Shown here piece after piece: positions 37,601 to 47,109 of a stretch of DNA of 64,000 nucleotides. The notes beneath the pieces are model-generated. The model saw only the letters and a program-made list of their open reading frames with translations. It made no database searches and was not told where the DNA came from. Position 1 is the stretch's first letter; every line of letters starts with the position of its first letter. The DNA is from Allolobophora icterica (lineage: Eukaryota > Annelida > Clitellata > Crassiclitellata > Lumbricidae): contig OY744610.1 in NCBI GenBank assembly GCA_963556255.1, forward strand, positions 14,796,919 through 14,860,918, read 5' to 3'. Position numbers and translations under genes: made by a program.

Positions 37601-40600
37601 TTACTTTTGCTGATCTTGTTACTACCGAAAATAATTTTACATCGATCCTCACGAGTTTCGTCTCTCACGATTCTCCCATATTTCCACATTCACGTGTAAA
37701 CATCTTCATTGGCTTCCTCTTATTACTCGCATCCAACTAAATGTACTTATCCTTATTTGCCTATCTCATCTGGGACTCTCTACTCAATGCGTCTTCCCGC
37801 CTCAGCTGGTTCCCTTCTCCTTCGTTCCTCTGATCGACTTTACCCCGAGTGAGAACGGCGATGGCCAGTCTCGTTCCGTTGCCATTATTGGTCCTTCATT
37901 GTGGAATCAGCTTCCTCCTTCGGTCCGGGTTGCAGTACTACCTGGTGGTCCTGTGAGAGCTTTTCGTTGTCTTAAAACTTGCCTTCATTCCCGAGAACTT
38001 TCACACTGGGGGCGCCTCTGATTGGTGGGCACTGGGTAAAAGCCCTTTATAATTTTTGAATTATAATAAGTACAATGAGTTACTCAAATAGCTGATGAAG
38101 AGACTATGATGAAGAGAAATTATGTAGTTTCATCTCAAGCGTGTATTATGAGTTCTTCGTGGTTTACACGGTTAGTGTTTCTTAGAACTAAATTGTGGCG
38201 CTCTGAAAAACCCGACGCAGTAGTTGGCCTAAGATAGCTGTGATGAGTTCCATGTGACTTTACCCAGTCAGAGGAAGTTCACTGAGGCTAGGGACGTTCG
38301 AAAAGTATCGTTGATACATGCAGGCGAATGGTCGAAGTGCTAGTTGAGTGAAGAAATTAGTTGTAATGAGAACCAGTAGAAAACACAGCTGGTCGATCGG
38401 TCATGAAGCCTTTGCGGGTTTAACCATAACCATAACCAGCAGTTATTGGTTCATCAGAACATTTAAACTTTTTTTATGTTGATCTTACGAGTTCCACAGA
38501 CAAGTTATTCCAATTATAATTATGTGTTGTAGTTATGATATTGGAAGAATTCGATCCGATTTGCATTCAAGACACTACGCTTAAAATTACTGGTTTTGAT
38601 CAGATGCGAGAAAGTAATCTTACGGCTGCAGGAGATTACGCTTTGGTGGCTTCAGAAGTCATCAGGACAGGGACCTTTTCCAAAGCCAGTGACGTTTGGA
38701 GGTTGCACATTTTTTCATAGTACGATAGAAAAGCAATTGCTTTTTTATCCACGTGCTTGTTAACTACAGAGATCAATGACTCCGTAGATATCCGTATTCT
38801 CAAAGTACCCTTATGATCTTCATGCAGTGTGTGCTATCATTTTCTAGTGCTCAAATATTCTTCTCTCTACTTTCCTTTTAACTAGGAACTTTGAACAAAT
38901 TCTTCACTCATACTTGCTCAGTAAAATCAGACTGACTCATTACTGATTTATTACTTTACTATTTCTGTTATAGGTAAGTTTCTATTCAAACTTAACGCTT
39001 ACTTTCTTTTCTTAGTTGCATGTAGTAGCTACCTGTTTTAATTAAGTTTACTTGTTTTACATTTAACAGCTCAATATAATGTTGCAGCTATGGCGTAGTT
39101 TTATGGGAGATTCTGACAAGACAGACTCCACGTGAAGTCGAAACAATCAATTTAAACTTAGCAATTCCGGAGCCCTGTCTTGAGAAACATATTTAAAGGT
39201 ATATAACCGTAATTCTTATAAGTTACAAAATAGACACAAACTATCTATTTCATACCTGTTAATTCCTGAATTACCTGCTTAAGAATATTGTCACTGCAGT
39301 ATTACTAGTCCTTCAGAGCTGAAAAAACACTTTTTGTTGACTGCTTTTAACATTTGAAACATGAACTAATTATCTGATTTGTCGCGTCATTTAAACTTTA
39401 AAGTAAAATCAGACACATTTCGAAAAAAGCAAGAGATGATGCAAAGAATGTTGAAATTTCACCCAAACCAATCCAGTCTCGCTTGATCTGATCATCGAAT
39501 GGACCTCAAAATCTGTTTTGCCAGGTCTTAAGTCAGTAACATGACTAAAGTAAAATTTATGCTTATTCCTAAAACAGGTTGCTGGGACCAAACACAAGAA
39601 AAGAGACCACTGTTCTCAGAGATACTTTCCTCTCTGCATGATATGCGTATGTAGCATTTCATTCTTAGAGCAGAAAATATTTGCTTTTTGACGTTTACTT
39701 TATTGTCAGAAAAATGTAATAGGTATTTTTCTTTGGTTTAAATTACTTTATACCAGTGCTTTTTTCTAGAAAAAAAGGTTCCGGAACGGAACAATAGGTG
39801 CCGGAACGCAACAATTATGGACGGGCTAAAATCACGAGAAAAACGGCATTGGGGTTGGGAGGGTCTCAATAAACACTGAAAACAGTTCAAAAACACTTAA
39901 ATTAATTTAAAATAACTAAATTATTGTTTAAGTTATTAAAATAAATAAATTATTGTTTTAATTATTAAAATAAATAAATTATTTTTTAGGAGCTGAAAAA
40001 GGTGCCGGAACGCCGTACCGGCGCGTTCCGGCTGAAAAAAAAGCCCTGCTTTATACTGTATTGCATTCCACTGTTTTGACCTGCGAGCTCAGATATGTAG
40101 TTTTTCTGAATGAAGACAAACAACAAAATGATATGGAGATCTATTTCTGAATTTTAGTCATTAGCTTAACATACATATAGCAACATTGAGTGTGAGTAAG
40201 TAACTTAAACGAATACCGTGTTCCTTTGTTGCCTACCAAAGCTTGGAAAAGCATATGAATACCCTTTGACATTTGATTTGCAGTTCAAGATAAAGAATTT
40301 ATTGAATTACTTCAAGCAGAACGCAGGACAGATCATTACGACAGCATGACACCAGAAGGTAGCGATAGATCTTGTCCTTCAAACTCTTCACAGATATACT
40401 CTCAGAAATCTTCTTAAATGTAGGCCTAATACTCAGATATCTATTAAAGTACAGTTCAAGAAAGTACAGTTCAAGAAAGGTTACTCCTTTTCACAATTGA
40501 TAGAGAAAGGCCATTACTACTGTAAAGAACGATTTAGGTAAAACAATTAGTATTTAGCCTACTATGTGTTTTGTTGATTGGTCGACACCGGTAAAGTTGA

Positions 40601-42760
40601 AACATTATGCAATTGCGATAAGTATGTCAGTCATCTAATTTTATATTTAGTAAACTTATAAAATATCTGTTTTCTTTTCTTTATTTACTGAATGGCACTA
40701 AAAGGAACGTAGCTGAGTTTCAGTTATAGGATGTTGCCCTTGCTTTTTTATTTCATTAGAGACTACATCCAGACTGAGTGGTGAATTGAAAGACGAGAAT
40801 CAAAGTAAAGTTTGAGAAAACCTCTAAATAAGCATGAAGCCTATTCTGAAACTAGCTAACATACTTTCTTCTTATCTTCTAGTTCGAATTAGATTGCCTC
40901 ATTAGCATTGCTACTAGAATCAGGATCCGAATCGGTTTCGCTCCTTAACAGCACAGGTATCACCAGCTGATCAGTTTCCGAATATTAGAATGCGTATTAG
41001 TTTTTGTTCTCCTGGTTCATAATAGTAATGGTGGAATTTAAAAAGAAGTAGTTTTAAAAGGAGGAAAGTAGGACTAGGCTTAGCAATACCTGAACAAAAG
41101 GTCAAGTAATAGTAGTAGTACCAGTAGGATTGAATTTTTAAATTTCGACATGTTTCTAATGACAGGATCCGTTAGATTTTGATAAAACTCTACATAAAAC
41201 TCTTCTGAATCTTATGCAAATTACAATAATATTTGCAGAAAACATGTATCCTGACGAAGGCTGTCGATGCACCATTAAATTATATGTGATATTGTTGCAT
41301 TTTTGCACCACATCACTAAATTATGACTTATTGTCTTCCAGTCAGTGATAATGTTGCTTTTTGTGAGTATATTATTTCATTTTAATTTTTATTGCAGGTA
41401 AATCAGAAGTCGAAAGTCCGAATAAACACGAAAGTAAGCCAATGAAATTGTAGTATGTGTTTGATTCTATATTGCACGATTGTCATGTTCTGAATTAAGC
41501 GTTACTTGCTCACTTACTTATAATATTTATTTTGCTAATTCTAGAGACTGCATGATTCTGAGGATTACAAGATGAGATTAAAAAACCAAATAGAAAAGGA
41601 TGAGGATGTCAGTAGGAAACTTCTGAAACAATCGCAGCCTCATGTTCTTAGGAAGGTGGCTAATAATCCTCTCCCTCGTCGACTGATCTTTCCACCAACA
41701 GTGTACAGTCGGAGTACTCATTCTAGCTGAGTTGGCTAGGGGCGCATGCAGGTGAAGGGATTTGAACCCCACCTCCCAGTTAACATTCAAGCACGCCAAC
41801 CACTAGACTATTGGGCGTCCATAAGTCATGACCTGCGCTTATGCTTTAGTGGGTGTTTAGATAATGTCTAAGTTTATGCTTATGCTTGGTAATAATTAAT
41901 ATGATTTTATTTGTTTCCAAACAGCAGCCATCCATGGATTGGCGATTCTGAACAACGAAGTTTTCGTCTCTTATCTGCAGAGTTCAGTAATCGCAGTTTA
42001 TGACTCAACGACGTTCAACTGCAAGCGTAGACTTACAGTCAGTGGATTAACAAATCCAGAGCACATAGTGTCTTGCAACGTCTACCAATGTCTCTACTCC
42101 TTTGACTGGAGCTACCGCGGAATGTCCTGCGAAATCCTGAGAATAGATCCGTACATTGGAAAAGTAGTTAAGAACTGGAAAACATTGGAAGGTGGAGGTC
42201 GTCTTTCTGTTGCAAATGATACAAATATCATTTTGAATATCAACGGTAGGGCTCAACTGAACGAATATACAGCAGATGGAGAATTACTGTGCAGAATAGA
42301 CCTGGCTTCTGGCACAGATATAGTCCAGGCCTGGCATGCCATAAAGTTAGACAGCGGACTATTTCTTGTTTGCCATGGTGATTACGGTGACCCAAAGAGC
42401 AGAGTTTGTTTGCTGTCGCTCTATGAAAATAATGGACAGTGTTTCGACACAAGGATCCTCGTGACATTCGGCGATGAAGATGGAAACCCTTTAAACAGAT
42501 TGAAATGCCCCACGTATTTGGCTGTTGACACAGATGGATCGATTATTGTTTGCGACATGGCAACCAGCCGACTGTTTGTGTTGAATTCCTGTCTTGAGTA
42601 CCTACGAGATCTGGCTCCAGAGGAAAATGCAGTCGTACTTCCGTGGAGGGTATGTGTTGACGAGTCCAACGGTCGCTACCTAGTTGCTGAATATCATCGA
42701 ATTCTGTCCTGCAAGGAGCTAAGTGACGGACAACTAGATTGGCAAACTGTACTTGAGTGA
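34606..42760 (+). CDS. Pseudokinase (MLK/MAP3K-like) fused to C-terminal NHL-type beta-propeller; 8 exons, one frameshift
   Basis: Deduced coding exons: 34648-35110, 38533-38701, 39088-39198, 39578-39646, 40284-40358, 40760-40804, 41398-41433 and 41925-42760, all with GT..AG borders. Junction codons read correctly (for example TGG AG|C TAT at exons 2/3 and A|CA GCC at exons 7/8), which ties the kinase to the propeller as one gene. The kinase keeps the glycine loop GRGGNGNV and Lys47, but HRD is HGN (147-149), DFG is GFD and APE is ASE. It is therefore a predicted pseudokinase, perhaps a scaffold. The nearest family by motif is MLK/TNNI3K. The C-terminal 277 residues look like an NHL/TolB-type propeller. 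Exon 3 has one surplus base and a TAA (39193-39196 region), so the gene is either disabled, alternatively spliced or misread there. The protein would be about 600 residues. Confidence 0.75.
34648..35110 (+). CDS. Exon 1: kinase N-lobe to catalytic loop
   Basis: ATG 34648 follows an acceptor (TCTGTTTTAG, AG 34604-34605) and a 5' UTR of about 40 bases. Residues: IGRGGNGNVYG (25-35), AFK with Lys47, helix-C Glu72 in IENVQVWNTLDHRNL, hinge YIVMEYASGGTL (99-110), and catalytic loop VHGNLKSGN (146-154). The donor is A|GTAAGT at 35111. Confidence 0.88.
35469..36597 (+). repeat. Copy B of the dispersed repeat, interrupted by a foldback element
   Basis: It starts AGGGGTCATTGCATAATTACG and follows copy A (19.8-20.6 kb) closely. 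Blocks shared with copy A include ATTATAATTCATATTTTAT and TTTGCTTAGTCTGAGCACTT. About 465 bases absent from copy A sit at 35530-35994. Confidence 0.85.
35641..35990. mobile_element. Foldback MITE with ~98 bp near-perfect arms
   Basis: 35741-35838 and 35840-35938 are inverted copies (TAGTGTTTAGGCATT...AATGCCTAAACACTA) with about ten differences. Outside them AAATTTAGGAAA and TTTCCTAAATTT extend the symmetry. It is absent from copy A of the host repeat, so it is a later insertion. Confidence 0.8.
37660..38070 (+). mobile_element. LINE 3' fragment in intron 1
   Basis: Sequence closely matching the LINE at 46.3-46.8 kb: GATTCTCCCATATTTCCACATTC, GAGTGAGAACGGCGATGGCC, TGGAATCAGCTTCCTCCTTCG, and GGGGCGCCTCTGATTGGTGG. 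Only the C-terminal coding end and 3' tail remain, with stops. Confidence 0.85.
38533..38701 (+). CDS. Exon 2: activation segment (GFD, ASE)
   Basis: The acceptor TTGTAG precedes TT ATG ATA. Residues read LKITGFDQMRES, then AAGDYALVASEVI and FSKASDVW. GFD replaces DFG and ASE replaces APE. The donor is AG|GTTGCA at 38702. The exon ends after two bases of the Ser codon completed by exon 3. Confidence 0.85.
38720..39060. other. Intron 2, nothing recognised
   Basis: AT-rich intronic sequence without motifs beyond the splice sites already described. Confidence 0.5.
39088..39198 (+). CDS. Exon 3: kinase helices F-G, with frame error
   Basis: It reads YGVVLWEILTRQTPREVE and then IPEPCLEKHI, typical of MLK-type kinases. 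The frame then meets TAA, two bases before the donor AAG|GTATAT. The exon is one nucleotide out of register with exon 4. Confidence 0.8.
39578..39646 (+). CDS. Exon 4: kinase C-terminus (CW...RP motif)
   Basis: The acceptor AAAACAG is followed by GT TGC TGG. It reads CWDQTQEKRPLFSEILSSL, the conserved end of kinase subdomain XI. The donor is C|GTATGT. Confidence 0.85.
39754..40046. mobile_element. hAT MITE with perfect 8 bp target duplication, in intron 4
   Basis: CTTTATAC flanks both sides (39746-39753 and 40047-40054). The ends are CAGTGCTTTTTTC and, inverted, CAGGGCTTTTTTTTC. Subterminal GTTCCGGAACG and GCGTTCCGGC continue the symmetry. No coding capacity. Confidence 0.9.
40284..40358 (+). 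CDS. Exon 5: linker
   Basis: The acceptor is TTTGCAG. It reads QDKEFIELLQAERRTDHYDS. The donor is AAG|GTAGCG. Without splicing the frame reads on to a TAA at 40415-40417, so a short isoform without the propeller is possible. Confidence 0.65.
40760..40804 (+). CDS. Exon 6: 45 bp phase-1 linker exon
   Basis: The acceptor TTTCATTAG and donor A|GTAAAG bound 45 bases (TTSRLSGELKDENQ), a multiple of three in phase 1-1, so it could be skipped without changing frame. Confidence 0.55.
41398..41433 (+). CDS. Exon 7: 36 bp phase-1 linker exon
   Basis: The acceptor ATTGCAG and donor A|GTAAGC bound 36 bases (KSEVESPNKHE), again phase 1-1. A further AG near 41544 would lead straight to a stop and is not used in this model. 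Confidence 0.55.
41715..41820 (-). mobile_element. tRNA-derived SINE head in intron 7
   Basis: On the minus strand TAGTCTAGTGGTTGG (A-box-like) and GGGGTTCAAATCCC (B-box-like) are 40 bases apart in a tRNA-like arrangement. No full cloverleaf is formed, so I call it a SINE rather than a tRNA gene. Confidence 0.6.
41925..42760 (+). CDS. Exon 8: C-terminal NHL/six-bladed beta-propeller
   Basis: Acceptor TTTCCAAACAG, stop TGA at 42758-42760. Blade-like repeats include PEHIVSC..YQCLYSFDW, GGGRLSVANDTNIILNI, WHAIKLDSGLFLVCHGDYG, CPTYLAVDTDGSIIVCDMA and WRVCVDESNGRYLVAEY. The pattern of strands ending in V-x-D followed by a loop is that of NHL/TolB-type propellers, usually protein- or RNA-binding platforms. 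The frame is intact for 836 bases. Confidence 0.85.
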
Positions 42761-43546
42761 AGAGGCCACAACAACCTCCAAATATCCATTGTCTTATTGG
42801 TTTTGTTTATTTGCATTCTTAGTTTAATCTTATAACTGGAATTTGTCAGGTATTGGATGTTAAATACTTCTTACACAACACACAGTGACAGACAGTGCCA
42901 CCTGGTGTCTCTATACCCACCTATTATAGCTATCTATCTCTTGCATGTGACTGGTTTTTATGATACAATATAAAACTGTCTCGCAATGCGTTAGATTAGC
43001 TGTCATATAGTAATAGATTTGTAGAGCTTTGAGAGCCATTAAACGGTTCTATAGCAAGTGCCTGGTCCATCGATTTCACTTTATCTTCTAGTTATCCAAG
43101 CACTCTTCTCTCGCTTATTAACTTTATGTATTTAATTCAGGCTGGAGTTTGCAGTGCTTTCATAAGCTACTCACAGACGAGACAACAAGCGTAAGAGGCG
43201 CAAAGCCGACCACTGGTCATTGAAAACCGTCAGTGTGCACTTCTGTTGAAAGCTTCGGAATCAAAATAATACTGAACCTTTGAAGCTGAAAGCATGTGCC
43301 TAACAAACGAACATGTACATTGTTATTTCTTGCTTGCATTGATATACTGGTAAAGTCTAGTAGCAGATGGATAACTAGAGAGTTTCTGCTTGACCAGTTA
43401 AGGCAAGTTGGGGTGTTAGCTGCAAGGCTGTATAAAGCTTTAGCAATGTTAGGATTGTTCAGCTTGGCACTTTGGTTTTGGTCTGACGAGACCCTTCCGT
43501 TGTTAGTTTTCTGCCAAGGTTCTATGATTTAGATTTTCTTAGGACA
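42761..43546. other. 3' flank of the propeller exon; no gene
   Basis: An ATTAAA variant poly(A) signal (43037-43042) is the best candidate for this transcript. No other motif seen. Confidence 0.4.
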
Positions 43547-43800
43547 ACCATCATCATCATCATCAACAACCGTGGGCTCAACGCTCGTAGGTGTCCGATG
43601 CCGTTTTCACTGTGTTTTTCCACTGTCGTCTGTCTAATGCGGTGTGGCTCAGCTCCTGCAGCGATGTTCTACACCATTCGGCGATATCGTTGAGCCGTTC
43701 TTTATGGGGTCGTACTCTGTTGTTTAAGAATTTATGTTTGTGTCCCATGTGACCGACGCGCTGTTGTTTTCGCTGAGGCTGTTTGTTGGTTTTGTGTCTA
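43547..43800 (-). mobile_element. LINE C-terminal scrap with GAT tail
   Basis: The minus strand reads RLNDIAEWCRTSLQELSHTALDRRQWKNTV followed by AHG and GAT repeats (plus-strand CATCATCATC near 43550). This resembles the end of LINE ORF2 proteins like that at 25.4 kb but is a different family. Confidence 0.6.
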
Positions 43801-43864
43801 CGGTCGTTCTGCTGTGTTGGAGACTGTCGAGAGGAGGTTTGGCTAAAGGTTTTATAGTATTTCA

Positions 43865-44444
43865 TCTATATCAATAAAGCGAGAATTCTGTGTGTGTGTG
43901 TGTGTGTTTGACCGGGCTTAACTTCTACAATTTTGCACCTTTTCACTCGAAACCTTCACTGCTGTGTCGGTCTCGGCATGGGACACCCAGTGGAGGGGTT
44001 CGCGCCCCCGTTTTCACCGCTACCATGGTGAAAAACGACCAAAACATCGCCCCAAGCGATGGGAAAATTACCGTCCCTCCAGTGACATTAGGCTTACTGC
44101 ATTGGATGCAGTACCTGCAGTGACATTAGGTCGCCTAAATTTATTCCTTATTCGCTACACGGATTGAAACTTATACCTAATTTTTTTCCTTATTCACAGG
44201 GCGACTGCGAAGCGGTCAGTCCACGGCAGAGGTCGGTAGACGCCAGAAGGCGTATACAAGACTGCGAAGCAGTCTCCGCTGTACGCCAGAAGGCGTACAC
44301 AAGACTGCGAAGCAGTCTCCCCACAGGTCGCCTAAATTTATTCCTTATTCGCTACACGGATTTAAACTTATACCTAAATTTGTTGCTTATTCGCTACAGG
44401 GATTGAAACTTATAACCCCGGGCAACGCCGGGTAAACCAGCTAG
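43865..44444 (+). mobile_element. Non-autonomous Helitron
   Basis: The 5' end is TCTATATCAATAAAGCG after an A. The 3' end has the hairpin CCCGG-GCAACG-CCGGG (44417-44432), eight bases, then CTAG (44441-44444) before a T. This is the A|T insertion and TC...hairpin...CTRR structure of Helitrons, with no target duplication. The interior holds short palindromes (GACTGCGAAGCAGTC, CGCCAGAAGGCG) in tandem. No Rep/helicase is encoded. Confidence 0.9.
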
Positions 44445-45060
44445 TTGTAAATAAATGTATTTATTATATCCTTAGACTGAACTACTTTTCTTAAGGGGAC
44501 ATTAAAAACATGCCGTCATGCATACAAACATATATATACATACATATTAGGGTGGTCCTCAAAGCTATGTAAAAATATAAAGTTTTGAAAATGTATTATG
44601 GTACCCTTTTATTTTGTTATGCTTCATGTAACAATGATTCCTACCAAATTTTATGGAAATTGCACAAAATTTAGAGGTCGCTCAACAAAGTCAAAGTTCT
44701 TGTAATCATTTTTGTATTAAATGCATTGCGCGGTTTCATAGTCACACCGGTGCAGTTGATGCTTTGATTGTAAAACTATAAGGTGTAATTGAATAACTTA
44801 GTATATACTATTTTAATTTACTTACTTATTTTATTTGTTGATTTTCATCACTGTCTGTTGCAGCCATTTTGTTGCAAAATGAAAGGTTTTTTTTATTTTA
44901 AGACAAATTATTAAAATAAAACTTTTTTGTCCAAAGTTAGGCACATCTTCTGAGTTTGCTATCAATCGAGCCTCAATAAGCAGAGCCAGGATTGCAAACT
45001 GCACTGAAATTGCTGGCACAGTTAAGATCGAATTTGGTAGGCGAGATGTACCACTATGTA

Positions 45061-47109
45061 CTAGGGTGGGGCAAAAAGTAATGAAAACGCGAGTTCAGTT
45101 CCCGGACAAACCTAAATCAAAGGTCCATGTTAAAGTTGATATTGCACCAAAAATGGATTTGGGATATATATCATCGTTTTCTAGCAACTTTGTCTGAAAC
45201 ACCAGCCCGAAAACGCAATATGTTGTAAAATGAGACCTGATCTTACATCAGCCGATTTAATGGTCATGACTTTCAAATTTAGAACCCAAAGTTAGAGCTA
45301 CAGACAACAATGAGTAATAAAATTAATGAAAAAGCATCTGGCACAGTACTGCAGTGTAAGTGTTTTAACTTGGTTAAGAAAATCAGCTGCAGTTTCTATA
45401 GTTGGCAAGTTCAATCTTGATTTCTTTATGTGAATGATAACACCGTGGCGTGAGTCATGTCCGTGAACTCGGCCTCAAACTCTACTTAAACTGTCCTCTT
45501 ATCTCTCCTCTCTGGTAGCTACACTGCGTTTGACAGATCCCAGATCTCGTTGCTTGCTGTACTTGACATCTCTGCTGCATTTGACATGGTTGACCATGAG
45601 ATCCACCTGCAACGTCTCGAGGCCTCAAGTGGTCTCAGGGGCTACTCTCTTCTTTGGTTCCGGTCCTATCTTACAGATCGCACACAAACGATAATCTGGG
45701 GTGACTCCAGAACACACTGGGTTACTGTCAAGTTTGGTGTCCCCCAGGGATCAGTACTTGGCCCACCCTCTACCTGCTTTATACAGCTGATATTTCCCTC
45801 ATCTTTGTAACACATTGGCCGCCTCTATGCTGATGACGCCAAGCGGCCCAGGTCTGCGTGCATGGGCCCCCGTATGTTCAGCTGTTTCTTATTGCTCGCA
45901 TTGATGCTCTCTTTCATGACCTTCACGCATGGCTGTCCTTAAACCTGTTTTCTTTAAACCCAGCAAAGACCCAATTGATTTGGTTTGGCACTCGTCAACA
46001 ACTGGTCAAGGTTGACTACCCTCTTTTATCTCAAAGCTTTCCTTCTTATGCCTTCTCTGCATCTGTCCATTACCTGGGTATAATTCTTGATAGCTCCCTT
46101 TCTTTTTCTAACCGTATCTCTAATCTCACCCGCTTGTGCTACTACCATCTCCGACGTCTCAAGGATATCAGAAGATCTATCTCCTCTGCAGTCTTTACCT
46201 CCATTGTCTATGCCTTTATCTGCTCTCGCATTGATTACTGTAACTCCCTCTTTGTTGGCCTCCCCAAAGTCGATCTCTCCCCTCTACAATCTGTTCTTAA
46301 AGCAGCTGCCAGACTAATCGCCAGTCTCCCACGATTCTCCCATATTTCCACATTCATGTTTGAACATCTTCACTGGATTCCTCTTACTGCCCGCATCCAA
46401 CTAAAGGTACTTATATGACTTATTTGTCCCCCAGTGAGAATGGTGATGGTGCAGTCTCTTTCCAACTAAAGGTACTTATCCATATGTGCCGATCTTACCT
46501 GGGACTTGCTCCTAAATACCTCGAGATCTGTGACCCATTACGTCTTCCTACTTCAGCTAGCTCCATTCGCCCTCTTCGCTCATCTGATCGACTTGACTCA
46601 TTTGTTCCCCGAGTGAGAACGGCGATGGCCCAGTCTCGTTCCTTTGTTACTATTGGCCCTTCTTTGTAGAATCAGTTTCCTCCTTCGGCCCGGGCTGCAG
46701 TACTATCAGGTGGTCCTGCCACAGCTTTTCGTTGTCTATAAACTTGCCTTTATTCCCGAGGACTTTCGCACTGGGAGCGCCTCAGATTGGTGGGCACTTG
46801 GTAGAGTTTTTAAATACAATACAATACTATACAATATTGTAGTGTACTGTGTAGTGTGTAATTTGTGTATTAAAGTGATTGTGTAATATATTATAGTAGC
46901 AATTAATCAGTTTCTATGACCCTATTGTAATAAGATTAATGAATTTGTTATTTATTTCTGATGAAATATATTACGTCACACATCTTTTACAGTTGCGACC
47001 CCTAGACATGATACAGAATATGAAAATTAATTATTTCATTAACCAGTAGATGAGGGAGCATCTATTTATCATTGTCTGGTTGAAGCAACCACTATTTGCC
47101 CCACCCTAG
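45061..47109. mobile_element. Inner DNA element inserted in the outer transposase, TSD TATGTA
   Basis: Ends CTAGGGTGGGGCAAA and inverse; TATGTA on both sides (45055-45060, 47110-47115). The outer transposase frame breaks at VPL-Y and resumes VPLTVHWDGK exactly across it. Without its LINE insert the element is about 650 bp and encodes nothing, so it is non-autonomous. Confidence 0.92.
45440..46850 (+). mobile_element. 5'-truncated LINE inside the inner element
   Basis: Reverse-transcriptase blocks: LLAVLDISAAFDMVDH, LWFRSYLTDRTQ, FGVPQGSVLGP, RLYADDA, HLRRLKDIRRSISSAVF, SRIDYCNSL, and the C-terminal RTAMAQSRSFVTIGPSL. Frames change several times and stops occur. The 3' end has GGGAGCGCCTCAGATTGG and AATACAATACAAT repeats (46808-46840). 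It is the same family as the pieces at 3.4-4.4 and 37.7-38.1 kb. Confidence 0.9.

Noticed and set aside
41540..41575. An extra exon of the pseudokinase-propeller gene after TTCTAG
   Set aside because: In the required phase it reads three codons and then TGA; skipping it gives a perfect frame into exon 8.
41715..41820. A true tRNA gene in intron 7
   Set aside because: A and B boxes are present but no full cloverleaf forms.
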